Assembly (NCBI GenBank): GCA_904419945.1
Contig: CAJFTM010000002.1
Location: 42,051 to 106,050 of the forward strand
Source of the DNA: an uncultured Clostridia bacterium
Lineage (GTDB): Bacteria > Bacillota > Clostridia > Christensenellales > Borkfalkiaceae
Direction of reading: 5' to 3'
Length of the DNA stretch: 64,000 nucleotides
In this document: one piece after another, positions 25,834 through 33,919 of the stretch
Position numbering within the stretch: position 1 is the stretch's first letter
Layout: each line of letters begins with the position of its first letter
Position numbers and translations under genes: made by a program
Notes under the pieces: model-generated
Databases searched by the model: none
The model's input: only the letters and a program-made list of their open reading frames with translations
What the model was told of the DNA's origin: nothing

Positions 25834-27366
25834 CTATACCTGCTCGCGGTCGTACGTCCGGTAAGAGACCGCCTCTAAGATATGTGCGGGGAGAATCTTT
25901 TCCTCTCCCGCGAGGTCGGCCACGGTGCGGGCGACCTTGATGATGCGCGCGCGGGCGCGCGCGGAAAGGCGCAGCCGCTCGAAGGACAGGCGCAGAATCG
26001 ACTCGCATTCGGGCGAGAGGGCGCAAAAAGCGCGCAGCTCGCGCTCTCCCATATCGGCATTGGTCAGGATGCCGGGGCGATCGGAAAAGCGGCGGCGCTG
26101 CACCTCGCGCGCCCGCTCGACCCGCTCGCGCACGGCGGCGGAGCTCTCCTCCTCCCGTTCGGAGACGAGGTCCTCATACTTGACCGAGTCCACTTCGACC
26201 TGGATATCGATGCGGTCGAGCAGCGGCCCGCTGACGCGGGCACGATACTTGCGGATGGCGGCGGGGCTGCAGGTGCAGGGGCGATCCGCGCTGCCGTAAT
26301 TGCCGCAGGGGCAGGGATTCATGCTGGCACAGAGCATGAAGTTGGCGGGGAAAGTGACCGCGCCGCTGCTGCGGGTAACGGTGATGACGCCGTCCTCAAG
26401 GGGCTGGCGCAGCGCCTCGAGCGCAGAGCGGTGGTACTCGGGCAGCTCATCTAAAAACAGGACGCCGTCGTGCGCAAGGCTGATCTCGCCCGGCTTGACG
26501 GCGCGCGACCCGCCGCCGCAGATGGCGACGGCCGTCGCCGTGTGGTGGGGCGAACGGAAGGGGCGGGAAGTGACGATCCCCTCCTCCCCCAAAATGCCCG
26601 CAACGGAGTGGATCTTGGTGACCTCGAGCGCCTCTTCAAAGGTCATGGAGGGCATGATGCCGGGGATGCAGCGGGCGAGCATGGTTTTGCCCGCGCCGGG
26701 CGGACCGACGAGCAGAAGGTTGTGGTTGCCGCTGACGGCCACTTCGAGCGCGCGCTTGGCGACCGCCTGCCCCTTGACAAAGGCGAGATCGAACTTCTCC
26801 CGCCGGGCAGCGACGGCCGCACCGTAGCGGGAGACGGGCAGCGCGGCAAGGGGCGAAAACCCGCTCAAATGATCCACGGCCTGCAGGAGCGAGGAAGCGG
26901 CGTACGTCTCGATGCCCTCGATGTACGAGGCCTCGCCCGCATTGCCGGCGGGGATGACAAATTTGCGGTATCCGCCCGCCTTGGCGGAGATGAGCAGGGG
27001 CAGGATGCCCGCCACGGGCCGCAGCGCACCGTCCAAAGCCAGCTCGCCCAAAAAGACATACCCTGCCGTATGCGAGGGATCCAGCTGACCGGTCGCGGTG
27101 AGGATGCCGACGGCGATGGCGAGGTCAAAGTATGCGCCCTCCTTGCGCAGGTCGGCAGGAGCGAGGTTGACGGTGACCTTGCGCGTCGGGAAATTTTTGC
27201 CGCTGTTTTTGAGAGCGGAACGCACGCGCTCGCGACTCTCCTTGACGGCAGCATCGGGCAGCCCGACCAATTCGTAGCCGGGCAGCCCGCTCTGTACGTC
27301 CGTCTCCACCTCGACGGGGACTCCTTCGAGGCCGGAGAGGGCAAAACTGGTCACTTTGGATAACAT
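25834..27366 (-). CDS. comM: YifB/ComM family Mg-chelatase-like AAA+ ATPase
   Basis: 510 residues: an N-terminal Lon-protease-like/ChlI domain, Walker A Gly-Pro-Pro-Gly-Ala-Gly-Lys-Thr (221-228), Walker B Val-Leu-Phe-Leu-Asp-Glu-Leu-Pro-Glu, a Cys-rich insert (Cys-Pro-Cys-Gly-Asn...Cys-Thr-Cys) and a C-terminal Mg-chelatase domain. ComM in other bacteria is a branch-migration helicase for transformation. The start at 27366 has GGAGGG upstream. The dprA gene lies directly downstream, which fits a DNA-uptake role. Confidence 0.9.
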   Translation of the reverse strand: MLSKVTSFALSGLEGVPVEVETDVQSGLPGYELVGLPDAAVKESRERVRSALKNSGKNFPTRKVTVNLAPADLRKEGAYFDLAIAVGILTATGQLDPSHTAGYVFLGELALDGALRPVAGILPLLISAKAGGYRKFVIPAGNAGEASYIEGIETYAASSLLQAVDHLSGFSPLAALPVSRYGAAVAARREKFDLAFVKGQAVAKRALEVAVSGNHNLLLVGPPGAGKTMLARCIPGIMPSMTFEEALEVTKIHSVAGILGEEGIVTSRPFRSPHHTATAVAICGGGSRAVKPGEISLAHDGVLFLDELPEYHRSALEALRQPLEDGVITVTRSSGAVTFPANFMLCASMNPCPCGNYGSADRPCTCSPAAIRKYRARVSGPLLDRIDIQVEVDSVKYEDLVSEREEESSAAVRERVERAREVQRRRFSDRPGILTNADMGERELRAFCALSPECESILRLSFERLRLSARARARIIKVARTVADLAGEEKILPAHILEAVSYRTYDREQV

Positions 27367-27394
27367 ATTCCCTCCGATCGTATAAAAGAAGAAA

Positions 27395-27418
27395 TTTCCG
27401 CGGGGAGCCCCCGCGGAA
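27395..27418 (-). terminator. Terminator of the GT-C-like gene
   Basis: TTTCCGCGGGG / CCCCGCGGAAA stem followed on the minus strand by TTTCTTCTTTT; it separates the membrane protein from comM. Confidence 0.75.
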
Positions 27419-27422
27419 AAAT

Positions 27423-29597
27423 TCAGATCCGATAAAATCCGTTGTTCGCGAAGCTCGTCCACCCGAAGCAGGCCGTTGCCGCCGCCGGTGCGAGCGGAAT
27501 GGAAAAATACATGGGCAGCGAGAGCGCAAACACGATCGCGTACACGGCGACGAGCGCCGCGCCGATGGCAAAGGTGCGCGTCACGGAGAAACCGAGCACG
27601 CGCAGCTTCCCGCCGCTCTCAAACGCGCTCGATGTATACAGCAACAGCGGGATAAAGCCGAGGTAGAAGCATTGGAAGAGCAGACCGTACCCGGCGCTCG
27701 CCCCGCCCGTCCATGCAAATTGCAGCAGCGACGTGAGCATGCCGACTGTCAGCACAAAATATGCGCCGAGGATGCGCGGTGCGCGCGCAGTGGCATATAC
27801 CCCTTTCTTCCCGCCCGATACAAAGTAGAAGACGATGCCGGCCGTCATGCACAGGAAGGCCACGAGCGCCGTGAGCGCCATGGCGATATTCGGCTGCGCG
27901 TTGAGCGCGACATAGACGGAATCGGTCGAGGCGGAATACAGCGTGGCGCCCTTAAAGGCGAGCAGCCAGCCGAAGGGAGAGCCCGCATTTGCCGCCGCAA
28001 AGGCGGTCGCGTTATCCAGCGTGAACACATCGCGGAAGGCGTTCCCGATGAGGGTAAAGATACCGAGGACGGGCGCCGCGGGATCCGCCTCGTACAGGCG
28101 GACATATGTGTAATACAGCGGCAGCGAGCCGAGGATATACAGCACGGCCGTCGCCGCAACGAACCCGAGCAGGATAAAGGCAACGAACAGTTTCGTACGA
28201 TATGCGCTCCCCTCCTGCAGCGCTTCTGCCCTCTCGGCCGCAGCCGCTCTGCGCTCGGTCGGCGTCCCGCCGAGATCGGCCGCCTGCGCTTCGGCCGGCT
28301 GCGCCCCCTCGGCTTCTGCCGCTTCGGCACAGGCCGCGAGCTGTGCGCGGTGCGCCCGCATGATGCGCCACACGCCCACGCCGAACAGCGCGGCAAGCCC
28401 GATCAGGGCAAACAGGCTCTTCGGGTCGAACGCGAAGGCGAGCGCGAAAAAGATGCCGGAAAGCAGTACATTGCGCGCGCCGGGCATCGGATTTTCCGCC
28501 TCTGCGCCGCGGCGGAAAAAGCGGTACATGCACAGGTATGAGAGGAGAACGAACAGCGCCGCGGGCGCGATGGAAAGGCCGAGCCGCCCCACCGTCAGCG
28601 CCAGGCCGCCGCCCGCAAACAGGCAGCACAGCAGCAGCGCGAAGCCGCCCTTGCCGCCGAACAACTCTTTGCCGAAGAAATAGGCCGCACCGACCATCGC
28701 CGCCATGCACAGCAGCGGGAAAATGCGCAGCCCGAAGGGGCAGGCCCCGAACAGCAGCACGCCCAGCATAGGCAGCAGCGTTGCAAGGGGACCGGCATCC
28801 GTATCCGTGACCGCAAATCCTTCCGGAATGATGCTGCCCAAGCGGATATTGTCGATCTGCATCAGCGTATACATCTCATCCTGGGTAAAATTCGTGTAGG
28901 TATGAGCCCCCGCCGCGACGCGGGGCGAATCGGTCAGGTTGGCGGGATCGCCGAGGCTGCCGTACACCGATTCGCGATCGTTGACGTGGAACAGGTCGCG
29001 GTAGGAATGCCAATACTGGCTGTCGAAATAACCCTGTACCTCTGATTCCGCCGCATGCGCCGGAATGACGCTGCCCTCCGTATCGAGAAAGACGACTTCG
29101 TTGATCAGCATGTCGCAGGGAACGGTGATGCGGATGAGGCGATACGAACTGGCCGTGACGGATTCTGTCGTCTCGCGCAGATCGAAGGCGCGCACCCAGT
29201 TGTAGTTGCCGCCCGAGAGGCCTTCGCCCCGCGAAGAATAGATGTTGCCCATCGTAAAGTCGCCCAGCGCGCCCGCACGGAAGCGGCCGTTCGAATAGCT
29301 GCCGCTGGCCGTCGCATGGCGGAAGGAAAAGGTAACGTCCTCGCCGGCAGGCGTATAAATCGCGCCGACATTGATATAAACTTCGCCCAAAACGGCCTCG
29401 CGGTCGCCATAGTCGAGATAAAAGACGAGTTCTGACTCGGCAGGGGCAAAGTATGCCCTGCCGGGCGAAGAAAATCCGCCGATCGTGCAGGCGCCGACGA
29501 CCAGGAAGCCGAGCACGACGCACAGCGCCGCCAAACCGCACTTGGTCATACGGGAGAAGAGTGATTTCTTTTTGGGATTGGTTGTGACCTTCTGCAT
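27423..29597 (-). CDS. Membrane protein resembling GT-C (PMT-like) glycosyltransferases
   Basis: 724 residues. An N-terminal signal anchor (about 18-40) is followed by a large extracytoplasmic region of about 215 residues with beta-rich character. Then come about ten transmembrane segments, beginning with Thr-Asp-Thr-Asp-Ala-Gly-Pro-Leu and Pro-Phe-Gly-Leu-Arg-Ile-Phe-Pro, a pattern like dolichyl-phosphate-mannose mannosyltransferases. An Ala/Glu-rich cytoplasmic insert (about 420-470) interrupts the membrane part. A polyprenyl-sugar-dependent glycosyltransferase is the best guess; no catalytic residue is proven. It has its own promoter and terminator. Confidence 0.65.
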   Translation of the reverse strand: MQKVTTNPKKKSLFSRMTKCGLAALCVVLGFLVVGACTIGGFSSPGRAYFAPAESELVFYLDYGDREAVLGEVYINVGAIYTPAGEDVTFSFRHATASGSYSNGRFRAGALGDFTMGNIYSSRGEGLSGGNYNWVRAFDLRETTESVTASSYRLIRITVPCDMLINEVVFLDTEGSVIPAHAAESEVQGYFDSQYWHSYRDLFHVNDRESVYGSLGDPANLTDSPRVAAGAHTYTNFTQDEMYTLMQIDNIRLGSIIPEGFAVTDTDAGPLATLLPMLGVLLFGACPFGLRIFPLLCMAAMVGAAYFFGKELFGGKGGFALLLCCLFAGGGLALTVGRLGLSIAPAALFVLLSYLCMYRFFRRGAEAENPMPGARNVLLSGIFFALAFAFDPKSLFALIGLAALFGVGVWRIMRAHRAQLAACAEAAEAEGAQPAEAQAADLGGTPTERRAAAAERAEALQEGSAYRTKLFVAFILLGFVAATAVLYILGSLPLYYTYVRLYEADPAAPVLGIFTLIGNAFRDVFTLDNATAFAAANAGSPFGWLLAFKGATLYSASTDSVYVALNAQPNIAMALTALVAFLCMTAGIVFYFVSGGKKGVYATARAPRILGAYFVLTVGMLTSLLQFAWTGGASAGYGLLFQCFYLGFIPLLLYTSSAFESGGKLRVLGFSVTRTFAIGAALVAVYAIVFALSLPMYFSIPLAPAAATACFGWTSFANNGFYRI

Positions 29598-29651
29598 TTC
29601 TGTTTTCCTGTTTTCCCCGCTCAGAACGCGGGGATGTGATACTTATATTCC

Positions 29652-29680
29652 ATTATAGCGCAAAAAACGCGCCGTGTAAA
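29652..29680 (-). promoter_or_regulatory. Promoter of the GT-C-like gene
   Basis: Minus strand TTTACA (29680-29675), 17 bases, TATAAT (29657-29652). A small CCCCGC / GCGGGG hairpin lies in the leader. Confidence 0.7.
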
Positions 29681-29730
29681 CGCTTTTGATGCCATCGGCT
29701 GCATTTTTCGGAATGTGCAGGGGCCGCTGT

Positions 29731-29764
29731 AAGAAAAAGCCCCGCAAACGATTTGCGGGGCTTT
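29731..29764 (-). terminator. Terminator of rplS
   Basis: AAAGCCCCGCAAA / TTTGCGGGGCTTT stem with loop CGA and a U-run on the minus strand, 12 bases after the rplS stop. Confidence 0.9.
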
Positions 29765-29776
29765 GGCTCGTCCGTT

Positions 29777-30121
29777 TCAGCGGACCTCTTTGATCTTTGC
29801 GGCTTTACCGGTACGGCCACGCAGGTAGTACAGCTTCGCCCGGCGCACTTTGCCCTTGCGGATGACTTTGATATCCGCGATCTTCGGGGAATGCACGGGG
29901 AAGGTGCGCTCGACACCTACGCCGTAAGACAATCTGCGGACGGTGAACGTCTCGCGGATGCCGCCGTTTTTCTTTGCGATCACGACGCCTTCAAAGGCCT
30001 GCAATCTCTCGCGCGTGCCCTCGATGACCTTGACGCTCACTTTCACGGTGTCACCGACGTTGAAAGCGGGTACGCTGTCCTTGAGATTCTCTTTTTCGAT
30101 CGCTTCGATCAACCCTTTCAT
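29777..30121 (-). CDS. rplS: 50S ribosomal protein L19
   Basis: 114-residue L19 with the conserved [11 protein letters not shown] core, [10 protein letters not shown], and the C-terminal [11 protein letters not shown]. ACAGGAGGT precedes the ATG. It lies downstream of the rpsP-trmD-rnhB-yraN cluster but has its own promoter and terminator. Confidence 0.97.
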   Translation of the reverse strand: MKGLIEAIEKENLKDSVPAFNVGDTVKVSVKVIEGTRERLQAFEGVVIAKKNGGIRETFTVRRLSYGVGVERTFPVHSPKIADIKVIRKGKVRRAKLYYLRGRTGKAAKIKEVR

Positions 30122-30189
30122 CGACTTTACCTCCTGTTACCAAGCGTTCATGGCCGCGTTCGCCAGAGGACCGCCCGAAGTCTTTTGCT

Positions 30190-30218
30190 ATTTTACCATA
30201 AATCGCCGCATTCCGCAA
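30190..30218 (-). promoter_or_regulatory. Promoter of rplS
   Basis: Minus strand TTGCGG (30218-30213), 17 bases, TAAAAT (30195-30190) with an extended TGG. Confidence 0.6.
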
Positions 30219-30257
30219 CCGTTTTTGCGGGAATTTGCGCGATTTTTTCGCCTTTTC

Positions 30258-30641
30258 TCACTTTTTTCCGCGCGGGAAAACGGCGTCAAAAGCGGCCGGA
30301 ATGTGGCGAACGCCGTCCGCATACACCTCGAGCACGTCAAAGCGCACGTCTGCCTCCCTCCCCAGCTTCTGCAGAAAAAATAGGGCGATGTCGGTGTAGC
30401 GGCGCTGTTTGTGCCATTCCACCGCCTCCGCCGCGCTGCCGTAAGCGTCCGTCAGGCGCGCCTTGACCTCGCAGAACACGAAGGTTTCTCCCTCCTGCGC
30501 GACGATATCCGCCTCTCCGTACGGCGTCTTATAATTGGTTTTGAGGATCTTGTAGCCGCGGCCGCGAAGGTACGTTACAGCCCTCCGCTCTCCCGATCGG
30601 CCCAAAATTTTTTTGTGAAGGTCCTGCGGTGAATTTTGCAT
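30258..30641 (-). CDS. UPF0102 (YraN) family protein
   Basis: 127 residues with the endonuclease-like fold pattern Gly-Glu-Ala-Asp-Ile-Val-Ala and Phe-Val-Phe-Cys-Glu-Val-Lys-Ala-Arg, shared with Holliday-junction-resolvase-type nucleases. Biochemical role is not settled in the family. GGGAG lies nine bases before the ATG at 30641. The gene overlaps the end of rnhB by 67 bases, an unusually long overlap. Confidence 0.88.
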   Translation of the reverse strand: MQNSPQDLHKKILGRSGERRAVTYLRGRGYKILKTNYKTPYGEADIVAQEGETFVFCEVKARLTDAYGSAAEAVEWHKQRRYTDIALFFLQKLGREADVRFDVLEVYADGVRHIPAAFDAVFPRGKK

Positions 30642-31228
30642 AGCCCATACTCCCGGATCGCATCGGTGTGCGCCTTGGTGCCGTATCCCTTGTGCCGCGC
30701 AAAACCGTACTGCGGGTAAAGCGCATCCAGCTCCTCCATACGATGATCCCGATAAACTTTTGCGAGGATGCTCGCCGCGCCGATGGAATAAGAGAGCGCG
30801 TCCCCCTTGACGATGTTCCGCTGCGGCAGCGAGACAGCGATGCGGAAGTTCCCGTCGATGAGCACGACGTCCGGTTCGGGCGAGAGCGCCTCGACGGCGC
30901 GCTTCATGCACAGTTTGGTCGCCTCGAGGATATTGATGCGGTCAATGGTCTCGTTGTCCTCCTCGCAGACGGCATAGGAAAGGGCGCGCTCGCGGATGAG
31001 CGCCGCCAGCCGTTCGCGCTCTTCCGCCTTCAGTTTTTTGCTGTCGTCGATGCCGTCGATGAGGGCGCCCCTGTCCAGCGGCAAAATGACCGCCGCGCAT
31101 ACGACCGGCCCCGCCAGCGGGCCGCGCCCCGCTTCGTCCGCGCCCGCCACATATTCGGCCCCGAGGGAGAGCATTTCCCGCTCGAAAAATAATTTGTCCG
31201 CCGCAGGAACGGGCGCGCGCCCGCTCAT
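30575..31228 (-). CDS. rnhB: Ribonuclease HII
   Basis: Cuts RNA in RNA-DNA hybrids. 217 residues with the metal motif Gly-Ala-Asp31-Glu32-Ala-Gly-Arg-Gly, the second acidic residue in Val-Val-Leu-Ile-Asp-Gly-Asn, and Ser-Ile-Gly-Ala-Ala-Ser-Ile-Leu-Ala-Lys. The ATG overlaps the rbgA stop (ATGA). Confidence 0.94.
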   Translation of the reverse strand: MSGRAPVPAADKLFFEREMLSLGAEYVAGADEAGRGPLAGPVVCAAVILPLDRGALIDGIDDSKKLKAEERERLAALIRERALSYAVCEEDNETIDRINILEATKLCMKRAVEALSPEPDVVLIDGNFRIAVSLPQRNIVKGDALSYSIGAASILAKVYRDHRMEELDALYPQYGFARHKGYGTKAHTDAIREYGLCKIHRRTFTKKFWADRESGGL

Positions 31229-32088
31229 GACTCCGCCTCCCCCGCTTCTGCGGGCAGCGCGTCCAGCGTGATGCGGCCGAGGCGGCCCTTGCGGAAGTCA
31301 TCCACGATCGCCTTGGCGCCGCGCTCGTAGTCCACCTCCCCGCCGCGCAGCAAAAAGCCGCGGCGGCGGCAGATATGCTCGTAGGCGGCAATGGGAGAAG
31401 AATAGTCTCCCTCCCCGTAGCGCGCGGCGAGCAGCCCCGGATAGGATGCGAGCAGCTCGCGCAGCAGCTCTAAAGCGACGTCGTCCATGTCGAGGATGTC
31501 GTCGTTGATGCTGCCGATATAGGCGAGATGCCGCGCGAGAGCTTGATCTTCAAAGGCGGGAGGCATGGTGCCGGGGGTATCCAAAAGCTCAAATCCCGCG
31601 CAGCGGATCCACTGCTTGCCGCGGGTGACGCCTGCCTTGTCCCCGGTGACGGCGCGCTTGGCGCCGCTGAGAGCGTTGATGACCGTACTCTTGCCCGTAT
31701 TCGGAATACCGACGACCATCAACCGGGGCGGCCGCGTGATCCCCTTTGCCGCATCGCGCGCGAGCTTTTCGCGCAGCAGCGACGGAATGCGCCCGGAGAT
31801 CTGCCGCGCGGCCGCAGACGTCGTGGCGCAGCAGCGCACGTTTGCCTCGCCGGCGCGGTCCATCCGGGCGCAGAAAGCTGCCGTCTTCTCCTCGTCGGCG
31901 AGGTCCGCCTTGTTGAGGAGATAGAGCACCGGCTTGCCGCCCAGCAAAGACTCTAAATTCGGATTGCGGGTCGCCAGCGGAGCGCGCGCATCGAGGACGA
32001 AGAGCACGCCGTCTACCAGCTTGACCTGCTCCTCCATCATGCGCATGGCCTTCGTCATGTGGCCGGGAAACCATTGGATGTGTTTCAT
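31225..32088 (-). CDS. rbgA: Ribosome biogenesis GTPase RbgA (YlqF)
   Basis: Circularly permuted GTPase for late 50S assembly, 287 residues. The motif order G4-G1-G3 is seen: Asn-Lys-Ala-Asp (59-62), Gly-Ile-Pro-Asn-Thr-Gly-Lys-Ser (127-134), Asp-Thr-Pro-Gly (170-173). The N-terminus Met-Lys-His-Ile-Gln-Trp-Phe-Pro-Gly-His-Met is diagnostic. AAGGAGAG precedes the ATG. It is separated from trmD by 283 bases that hold repeat copies 4 and 5. Confidence 0.95.
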   Translation of the reverse strand: MKHIQWFPGHMTKAMRMMEEQVKLVDGVLFVLDARAPLATRNPNLESLLGGKPVLYLLNKADLADEEKTAAFCARMDRAGEANVRCCATTSAAARQISGRIPSLLREKLARDAAKGITRPPRLMVVGIPNTGKSTVINALSGAKRAVTGDKAGVTRGKQWIRCAGFELLDTPGTMPPAFEDQALARHLAYIGSINDDILDMDDVALELLRELLASYPGLLAARYGEGDYSSPIAAYEHICRRRGFLLRGGEVDYERGAKAIVDDFRKGRLGRITLDALPAEAGEAES

Positions 32089-32140
32089 AACTCTCCTTCG
32101 CGCAATTTCTTTCAAAAGAGGTGAAAGAAATTTTGCTCGT

Positions 32141-32269
32141 GAAATTTGTTTTGAGCTGACAAAACAAATTTCTACGATTGGGGAGAGGGGAAACCCGAGC
32201 GGTTTTCCCCTCTGCGGCGCGCCTTTCAGGGCACACCTTTGAACGCGCGCAAAAATTCACCCGCTGAGG
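32141..32269 (+). repeat. Composite three-hairpin repeat, copy 4
   Basis: Hairpin 1 at 32141-32172 with perfect 13-base arms GAAATTTGTTTTG / CAAAACAAATTTC and loop AGCTGA; then CTACGAT; hairpin 2 GAGGGGAAAACC-type as in copy 1; stem 3 GCGCGC / GCGCGC around CTTTCAGGGCACACCTTT; then ATTCACCCGCTGAGG, the same ending as copy 2. Confidence 0.75.
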
Positions 32270-32299
32270 CGCTTACGTGCAAATTCTCTCGGATTCACA

Positions 32300-32335
32300 C
32301 TTTTTCTTTTGAGCTGACAAAAGAAAAAATCGTGA
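32300..32335 (+). repeat. Composite repeat, copy 5 (hairpin 1 only)
   Basis: CTTTTTCTTTTG-AGCTGA-CAAAAGAAAAA followed by TCGTGA. It has the same TTCACAC 5' flank as copy 3 but stops there, close to the trmD end. Confidence 0.7.
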
Positions 32336-32371
32336 AAGGAGGCCATCCGGGCACGGCAGCCTGCAAACGGT

Positions 32372-33037
32372 TCAGCCGAAAAGGTCCGGGCGCTTTTCGC
32401 GCGTGATCTTTTCCGACTGCTCGCGGCGCCACTTGTCGATCTCGGCGTGGTTGCCGCTGCGCAGCACTTCGGGTACCGTAAGCCCCCGGTATTCGACCGG
32501 GCGGGTGTACTGCGGGTATTCCAGGCGGTTTTCCGAAAAGCTCTCCTGCACGAGGGAGGACGTGTTGATCACACCTTCCACATACCGCGCGACGCAGTCT
32601 GCAACGACCATGGCGGGCAGCTCGCCGCCGGTGAGCACATAGTCCCCGATGCTGATCTCCTCGTCGATGAACAGGTCGATGGCGCGCTGATCCACCCCCT
32701 CGTAGTGACCGCAGAGCAGGACGAGGTGCTCGTACTGCAACAGCTCGAACACCTTCTGCTGGCGGAACGTTTCCCCTTTCGGCGACAGATAGATGCGGCG
32801 CGCCCTGTGCTCGGGGTCGAGCGCCTCGATGGCGGAGCCGATGGGCTGCGCCGTCATCACCATGCCCGCACCGCCGCCGAAGGGATAATCGTCGCACTTG
32901 AGGTGCTTATCCTCGGTGTAATCGCGGATATTGACGACGTTGATCTCCAGTTTCTTTTCCTTCTGCGCCCGGCCGAGGATACTCGCCGTCATGGGCGCGA
33001 ACATTTCGGGGAACAGCGTCAAAATGTCGATCTTCAT
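32372..33037 (-). CDS. trmD: tRNA (guanine-37-N1)-methyltransferase
   Basis: SPOUT methyltransferase of 221 residues. The knot is visible in Leu-Cys-Gly-His-Tyr-Glu-Gly-Val-Asp-Gln-Arg and Ser-Ile-Gly-Asp-Tyr-Val-Leu-Thr-Gly-Gly-Glu, and the N-terminus is the usual Met-Lys-Ile-Asp-Ile-Leu-Thr-Leu-Phe-Pro-Glu-Met-Phe. The ATG overlaps the stop of the upstream PRC-domain frame (ATGA), so its translation may depend on readthrough of the frameshifted gene before it. Confidence 0.96.
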   Translation of the reverse strand: MKIDILTLFPEMFAPMTASILGRAQKEKKLEINVVNIRDYTEDKHLKCDDYPFGGGAGMVMTAQPIGSAIEALDPEHRARRIYLSPKGETFRQQKVFELLQYEHLVLLCGHYEGVDQRAIDLFIDEEISIGDYVLTGGELPAMVVADCVARYVEGVINTSSLVQESFSENRLEYPQYTRPVEYRGLTVPEVLRSGNHAEIDKWRREQSEKITREKRPDLFG

Positions 33038-33919
33038 AATTCATTCCTATTCGTTCGCCGCCGCAAAAAATTTTCCGCGGCGACGGTCATCCTCTTTTTC
33101 GCAACGTCCATGCCGAGGACAACACCCTCCTCGGCGGGAAGCCGTACTTCCCTTCCGTCCCTTTCAACGATATAGAGATCCGTCTTTGCGGGCACAACGC
33201 GCACGATTTTTCCGACGTATACCCCGCTTTCCGTGTATAATTCGCACCCGACGATCGCCTCGATATCGAATCGGCCTTCTTCGGGGTCATCCGCGGGCAG
33301 CGGCTCCTCCTCTACGCCGAGTTCGGCAAAGCCTTCCTCCGCGATTTGGCTTCCGCCGCCGTACCCCCCCCTCTTCCGGTTCGCTCTCGGGCGCGTCGGC
33401 GCGGCGCAGTATCTCGTCCAGAATGCGGCGGGAATACGCCTCTCCCCATTGATCGATGCCGAAAAGGATATACTCCCCTCTCTTGCAATACACGCACAGA
33501 GTATCGACATCAAATTCTACAGAACGGTCCCTTGCCTTGACATGGTCGCCGTATTCATTCGCCTTATTGATGCATGCGCCGCGGATATTCGCATAGCGCG
33601 CCTCCATCTTCGGCCACGCCCATGCCCGTTCATGCCAAAACACCACGCGGTCATCATAAAACTCGATGCGCTTCCAGGCAGGGAACGCGGCGATCCGATC
33701 GAGGAAGCGCGCAAACACAAAAAACGCGGCGGCGATGACGGCAACGGCCAAAAAGGCGATCACCGCCGCCCATTCCGCCGAAATAACCGCCACTCCCGCA
33801 AAACAGAGAAACGCCGCGCCGACAATACCCGAGCCGATCATCAGCGGCTTTCGGTATCTTTTCAAATTCCCGTCGATCGCACTAAAAACGAGCTTTTCTT
33901 CCCCCTCTCGCTCCTTCAT
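33034..33919 (-). pseudogene. Membrane/PH-like/PRC-barrel protein split by a G8 tract
   Basis: Two overlapping frames become one 294-residue protein if one G is removed from the eight-G run (minus strand; C8 at 33364-33371). The restored product has two N-terminal transmembrane segments, a PH-like (YcxB-like) domain, an acidic linker, and a C-terminal PRC-barrel domain closely similar to the C-terminal half of the RimM encoded next door. The predicted start overlaps the rimM stop and the stop overlaps the trmD ATG, as expected of an intact gene. The frameshift may be a sequencing error, a phase-variable tract or programmed slippage. Confidence 0.7.
33287..33919 (-). CDS. Membrane protein, N-terminal frame of the split gene
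   Basis: As the sequence stands this frame gives 210 residues. Two membrane helices (about 25-47 and 50-72) precede a soluble domain with Lys-Arg-Ile-Glu-Phe-Tyr-Asp-Asp-Arg-Val-Val-Phe-Trp, which looks like a bacterial PH-type domain. The last 24 residues after Glu-Glu-Gly-Gly are Arg-rich out-of-frame sequence. The ATG overlaps the rimM stop. Confidence 0.6.
   Translation of the reverse strand: MKEREGEEKLVFSAIDGNLKRYRKPLMIGSGIVGAAFLCFAGVAVISAEWAAVIAFLAVAVIAAAFFVFARFLDRIAAFPAWKRIEFYDDRVVFWHERAWAWPKMEARYANIRGACINKANEYGDHVKARDRSVEFDVDTLCVYCKRGEYILFGIDQWGEAYSRRILDEILRRADAPESEPEEGGVRRRKPNRGGRLCRTRRRGGAAARG

Noticed and set aside
27423..29597. Firm naming as a protein O-mannosyltransferase
   Set aside because: Only the general GT-C membrane pattern is seen; catalytic residues could not be verified.
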